Assembly: GCA_963815475.1 (NCBI GenBank) | Contig: CAWFHD010000001.1 | Coordinates: 1,550,001 to 1,614,000 of the forward strand | Length of the DNA: 64,000 bases | Direction: 5' to 3' | From: Sulfopaludibacter sp963815475 | GTDB lineage: Bacteria > Acidobacteriota > Terriglobia > Bryobacterales > Bryobacteraceae | Part shown: piece after piece, positions 61,078 through 64,000 of the stretch | How the letters are laid out: each line of letters opens with the position of its first letter | Position numbering within the stretch: position 1 is the stretch's first letter | Made by a program: the position numbers and the translations under genes | Notes under the pieces: model-generated | Seen by the model: the letters and a program-made list of their open reading frames with translations, nothing else | Databases searched by the model: none | Told to the model about the DNA's origin: nothing

Positions 61078-61216
61078 ACCCGGCCCGGAATCTCCACCGG
61101 ACTGCTAAATTGAAATTCCGTCCGTTTGTTCCAATCATCGGCCTTCACTGGCTGCGCCACAAAAGTTGCCAGCGCCAAAAGCCGCCTAGGCCAAACGCCT
61201 TCAAATTGATATTCAT
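61078..61216 (-). pseudogene. 5' fragment of a small secreted hypothetical protein
   Basis: ATG at 61216 with AAGGAG upstream starts MNINLKAFG; after a frame change the reading RRLLALATFVAQPVKADDWN and EFQFSSPVEIPGRV gives a signal peptide and the first strand of a small secreted protein type common in Acidobacteria. The rest is replaced by the kinase remnant. Confidence 0.5.
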
Positions 61217-61578
61217 GTTTTTTTCTCCTTGTCTTCAACCGAGGGCTGAGCTTTCTCGCGCCCCGCCCGGTTTCCATTCAGCTCTGATTAGGGCAAGTGG
61301 ATGTCCGAACGGTCGGCATTGATTTCAAAGGGAATTGCTGCGGCGATTCCGGCTCTTGAGCTGACTGGGCGTCAGCGTTGACACGTGGCTGACTTATTGC
61401 TGCCTCGTGGAGGTGCACAACATATCCTGGCAGACACGGAGCGGATTACATTCTGAACTACGGGAGACGAATTAGGTGGTGGGGGCGCAGGCGTGATCAG
61501 GGAATGTGAGGGCTCAGGGCCACCGAAAGCCGCAGGACAAACCATCCAAGGAGAGGTCTGTCCTAAGGCCTGCGGATG
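61217..61578. other. Intergenic, no gene supported
   Basis: Nothing recognisable between the secreted-protein fragment and the SYLF gene; AT-richer than the neighbours in parts. Confidence 0.35.
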
Positions 61579-62247
61579 TTAGTGCTTTCCTGGTGAGTAG
61601 CGTTCCAACTCAGAAATCAGCGACCGAGCAGCCGCTGGCGGACGCACGTCACCCATCAGCACAACCTGGTTCGCGACTGCGTGTCCATAGAGCTTGCGGT
61701 CCTCGCTGTGGTCCTGGCTGACGACCGTTCCATCGAGCGAGACGCCTGCGAACACACCGCGCGTCCTGGAGTACGAGAGAATCTCGGCGTGCAGCAAAAT
61801 ATCGGTGTCGGCCGCGACAGTTCGTCCCACCGATCCTGCCGCGGCGGAGGCATCGCCGCCAATGGTGAACTTATCCGAAGCCAGCTTTTCCATACCGTGC
61901 CGGTTCATCACCAGCATCACCACATCCGTCGATTCGCCGCCGATTTGAGCCCCATAGCTCCCACCGCCGAACCTGATTGCAGCGGGGCCGCCCCACACCC
62001 CGTCTCGGCGGCAGAGTGCAAAGCCGCGACCGTATTCCCCGCCCACCAGGAAGGCTCCCTTCTTCAACCCGGGTACGACTATTACGCATTGGGCCTTTGC
62101 CAGGAGATCCTCCGGTATTCCCTTATCCGGGGCGGCGAGTATCTCATGAAGCACGGTTGTTGCGGTCCGCAATCTCTGATCCGGTGTTTGTTCCTGAGCC
62201 TGCAGTACACTTCCCGCAAGACCGATTACAAGAAACGTTCTAAACAT
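61579..62247 (-). CDS. SYLF-domain (YSC84-like) lipid-binding protein, exported
   Basis: A 222-residue protein. Signal peptide MFRTFLVIGLAGSVLQAQ, then the SYLF/Ysc84 domain: GIPEDLLAKAQCVIVVPGLK, GAFLVGGEYGRGFALCRR, VMLVMNRHGMEKL and DILLHAEILSYSRTRGVFAGVSLDG, in family order. Eukaryotic SYLF domains bind phosphoinositides; bacterial ones are periplasmic and poorly understood. AAGGAG lies ten bases before the ATG. It follows the DUF2950 gene by 31 bases, in one operon. Confidence 0.88.
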   Translation of the reverse strand: MFRTFLVIGLAGSVLQAQEQTPDQRLRTATTVLHEILAAPDKGIPEDLLAKAQCVIVVPGLKKGAFLVGGEYGRGFALCRRDGVWGGPAAIRFGGGSYGAQIGGESTDVVMLVMNRHGMEKLASDKFTIGGDASAAAGSVGRTVAADTDILLHAEILSYSRTRGVFAGVSLDGTVVSQDHSEDRKLYGHAVANQVVLMGDVRPPAAARSLISELERYSPGKH

Positions 62248-62278
62248 AGGTCAGACTCCTTAATGTGAGATTTCACTT

Positions 62279-62995
62279 CTATTCAACGGCACGCCACGTA
62301 GCATCTTTGCGAAATGATGTCATTGCACCTGCAAGCGCGGCAGTACTGGGGCCGAGATCCTTTTCATAAACGACGGCGTTTTGGGTGATCACGAATGTCA
62401 TCACGCCAGATGACCGATACTCGGCCGGGTAAGCGATCATCGCCGGTCCTCCCGACGCCTTGGTCTGTCCTGGCGCCAGCATGCGGAAATAGTAACCATG
62501 AAAGGCCACCGCGTTATCGGCGGGCGGTTTACCTGTCGATCCTTCACCGAATTCGTGGCAAGCCGAAATTACCGTGAGTTCGTTCTCGCCGATTCGCCGG
62601 AATCGCACTTCCTGCCGCCCGGCTTCCGCGTCGAACCGCCAGGCCCCATTCTTCTCGACGATGGGTATCGGGAAAGGCCAGTTCTCCGGGCCAATGTAAA
62701 GTGTCACAGATCCATCGGCCTCACGGTGCAGGCGGTGCATCTCCTGGTATTTTTGGGCGAACATCTCGCGGTCTGCCTTATCCCGGCCTTCGTCAAGCGA
62801 AGAGGTGAGATCGGTCGATCCACCCAGGATTTGGTTGATGACCGCTTCGTTGTTGCCTTGCACGGCTTGGAAAAGACTCTGGCCGGCATCGGCGGCCGAC
62901 GGAAATACCGGCTGAGAGGATTGTTGAGCCAGACCGGCGCCAGTCCCCATCGATATCGAAAGTATTGCGACTGAAAGAATAGTTTCTCGTTTCAT
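62279..62995 (-). CDS. DUF2950 family exported protein
   Basis: A 238-residue protein. Signal peptide (ILSVAILSISMGTGAGLAQ), then typical DUF2950 text: FPSAADAGQSLFQAVQGNNE, WPFPIPIVEKNGAWRFD, VAFHGYYFRMLAPGQT, MIAYPAEYRSSGVMTFVI and VVYEKDLG. The Shine-Dalgarno AGGAGGTGAT is a perfect match to the 16S tail, six bases before the ATG, suggesting strong translation. Family function is unknown; it is often next to DUF3300 genes, as here (21-base gap). Confidence 0.9.
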   Translation of the reverse strand: MKRETILSVAILSISMGTGAGLAQQSSQPVFPSAADAGQSLFQAVQGNNEAVINQILGGSTDLTSSLDEGRDKADREMFAQKYQEMHRLHREADGSVTLYIGPENWPFPIPIVEKNGAWRFDAEAGRQEVRFRRIGENELTVISACHEFGEGSTGKPPADNAVAFHGYYFRMLAPGQTKASGGPAMIAYPAEYRSSGVMTFVITQNAVVYEKDLGPSTAALAGAMTSFRKDATWRAVE

Positions 62996-63016
62996 TGTTT
63001 CATCACCTCCTGCACT

Positions 63017-64000
63017 CTATCTCCGGCCTCCGCCGTGTCCACCGCCGCCGTGAAAGCCGCCGGCGAAACCGCCTCCGTGGAAACCGCCAAAGCTGGCTTG
63101 CCCACGGAAGGAACTGCTCGTTGCGATCCCGCCATGACTGAATCCGCTAAACGCGCCGGAATGTGTGCCGGACATGGTGTGCGAGAAGTTGGAACCGCGA
63201 AAACCCGTGGAATGGCCAAAGTTGCCTCGAGCGGAATGAAAGTTGTTGCGATTGACGATCGTCGTGCTATGAGAGATGTACGTATTGTGGTTGTACTCCA
63301 CCCTGCCGCCGTGGCGCCAATCGAAGCCCCAATGGGGCCAACCCCAGCCGAAGCCGCCAAAGAAACCCACTCCGAAGCCAAGGCCAAAAGCGATTCCCGG
63401 TCCTCCCAGGAAAAGCCCCGGATAGGGATACCAACCCGGGAAGACGGCCAGTGGGTCTCCGTACACGAGCCATGGATCGAATTGAGGTACGTAAACTACG
63501 TCGGTCGTCGCTGGTTGAATGACAATGTCTTGTCCGTGAGAGCTCACTTTTTCCTGGGCCGTCGTCTGCAGGTTCCCGGCTTGTTTAGCGCGCTGTCGCA
63601 TGGTCTGAATCGCCTGTGTCAACTCTTGTTGCTGATTCATGTAAGCGTCGCCCAATTCCGAGGTCCAGGCGAGATTCTGATTCATGTTGGCGAGCACCGC
63701 TGGAAACTGCGTCAGAGCTTTGACGCCCGGATCCCACGATTGTTTGTCTACTTCTTTCGCCAGGCTCTCACCAGTGGGGTCTTTGTGCTCCTGGATCCAC
63801 CTCTCAGCTTCCACGATCTGATCCGGGTATGTTGCAGCCGGCAAGATCTGTGCGATCAGTGAGTCTGGGTAGAGCGCGATGGGCGCTACGAGCTGTTGCA
63901 ATTGGTCGGGGCTTTGTTGCCCAGCCTGTGGAGGTGGGGCGTTCTGACAGGCGAATCCATCTTGTGCGCACATGCCTACCAGGCACCAGGATAGGCATAG
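63017..64000 (-). CDS. DUF3300 family exported protein, 5' end outside window
   Basis: At least 318 residues; the frame stays open to the window edge through CLSWCLVGMCAQ, part of a signal peptide, so the start lies beyond 64000. The DUF3300 domain is clear: LQQLVAPIALYPDSLIAQIL, ATYPDQIVEAERWIQEH, QSWDPGVKALTQFPAVLANM and DVVYVPQFDPWLVYG. A Gly/Trp/His/Phe-rich tail with HGGGFAGGFHGGGGHGG ends it, suggesting a surface-associated low-complexity segment. First gene of the DUF3300-DUF2950-SYLF operon as far as visible. Function unknown. Confidence 0.88.
   Translation of the reverse strand, partial: LCLSWCLVGMCAQDGFACQNAPPPQAGQQSPDQLQQLVAPIALYPDSLIAQILPAATYPDQIVEAERWIQEHKDPTGESLAKEVDKQSWDPGVKALTQFPAVLANMNQNLAWTSELGDAYMNQQQELTQAIQTMRQRAKQAGNLQTTAQEKVSSHGQDIVIQPATTDVVYVPQFDPWLVYGDPLAVFPGWYPYPGLFLGGPGIAFGLGFGVGFFGGFGWGWPHWGFDWRHGGRVEYNHNTYISHSTTIVNRNNFHSARGNFGHSTGFRGSNFSHTMSGTHSGAFSGFSHGGIATSSSFRGQASFGGFHGGGFAGGFHGGGGHGGGRR

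Overview
The window reads as a chromosome segment of an Acidobacteriota bacterium close to the Solibacteraceae/Bryobacterales. This is inferred from family content: a C-terminal domain of the TIGR03437 type (first described from Solibacter), two ADOP-type ABC permeases each paired with a PadR regulator, two Oar-like TonB-dependent receptors with N-terminal carboxypeptidase-regulatory domains, PEP-CTERM proteins, HAF-repeat, SYLF, DUF2950 and DUF3300 proteins. The DNA is GC-rich, so many long antisense ORFs are only shadows. I saw no rRNA, tRNA or CRISPR array.

Layout. 1-11.5 kb: carbohydrate and envelope genes (GH3 beta-glucosidase with a frameshift, PEP-CTERM protein, SGNH hydrolase, SIMPL protein, Tat-exported glucoamylase-like protein, Oar-like receptor, HAF-repeat protein). 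11.5-16.7 kb: a translationally coupled operon of ECF sigma factor, zinc-finger anti-sigma-like membrane protein and Oar-like receptor. 16.9-22.4 kb: the most unusual locus, a three-gene operon of a B12-dependent radical SAM enzyme of the RiPP C-methyltransferase type, a phosphoribosyltransferase/AMMECR1/alpha-toroid fusion, and a protein made of 42 Pro-Glu-Ile-Lys-like tetrapeptides. 22.5-34 kb: PEP-CTERM LamG protein, aldehyde dehydrogenase, S9 peptidase, CYTH protein, frameshifted esterase, truncated ISL3 transposase, GH13 enzyme and a frameshifted binding protein.

34-41 kb: two PadR-ADOP pairs separated by a serine-recombinase fragment; each PadR gene has a perfect dyad just upstream. 41-44.5 kb: accessory scrapyard with IS6, IS110 and ISL3 pieces, a PIN-domain fragment and an apparently intact RES-type toxin-antitoxin pair. 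44.6-51.2 kb: two secreted proteins sharing an N-terminal domain, a HAD phosphatase, a GYD protein, and phage-terminase and lipocalin-like remnants. 51.2-54 kb: a hybrid sensor kinase between two imperfect ~97-bp direct repeats. 54-59.5 kb: TIGR03437 protein, class V aminotransferase, M28 peptidase. 59.7-61.2 kb: fused fragments of SDR, histidine kinase and secreted-protein genes. 61.6-64 kb: a DUF3300-DUF2950-SYLF operon running off the right edge.

Five otherwise good genes contain a single-base frameshift (near 1409, 28868, 33555, 39367 and 47080). These may be real lesions or assembly errors; the sequence alone cannot decide.
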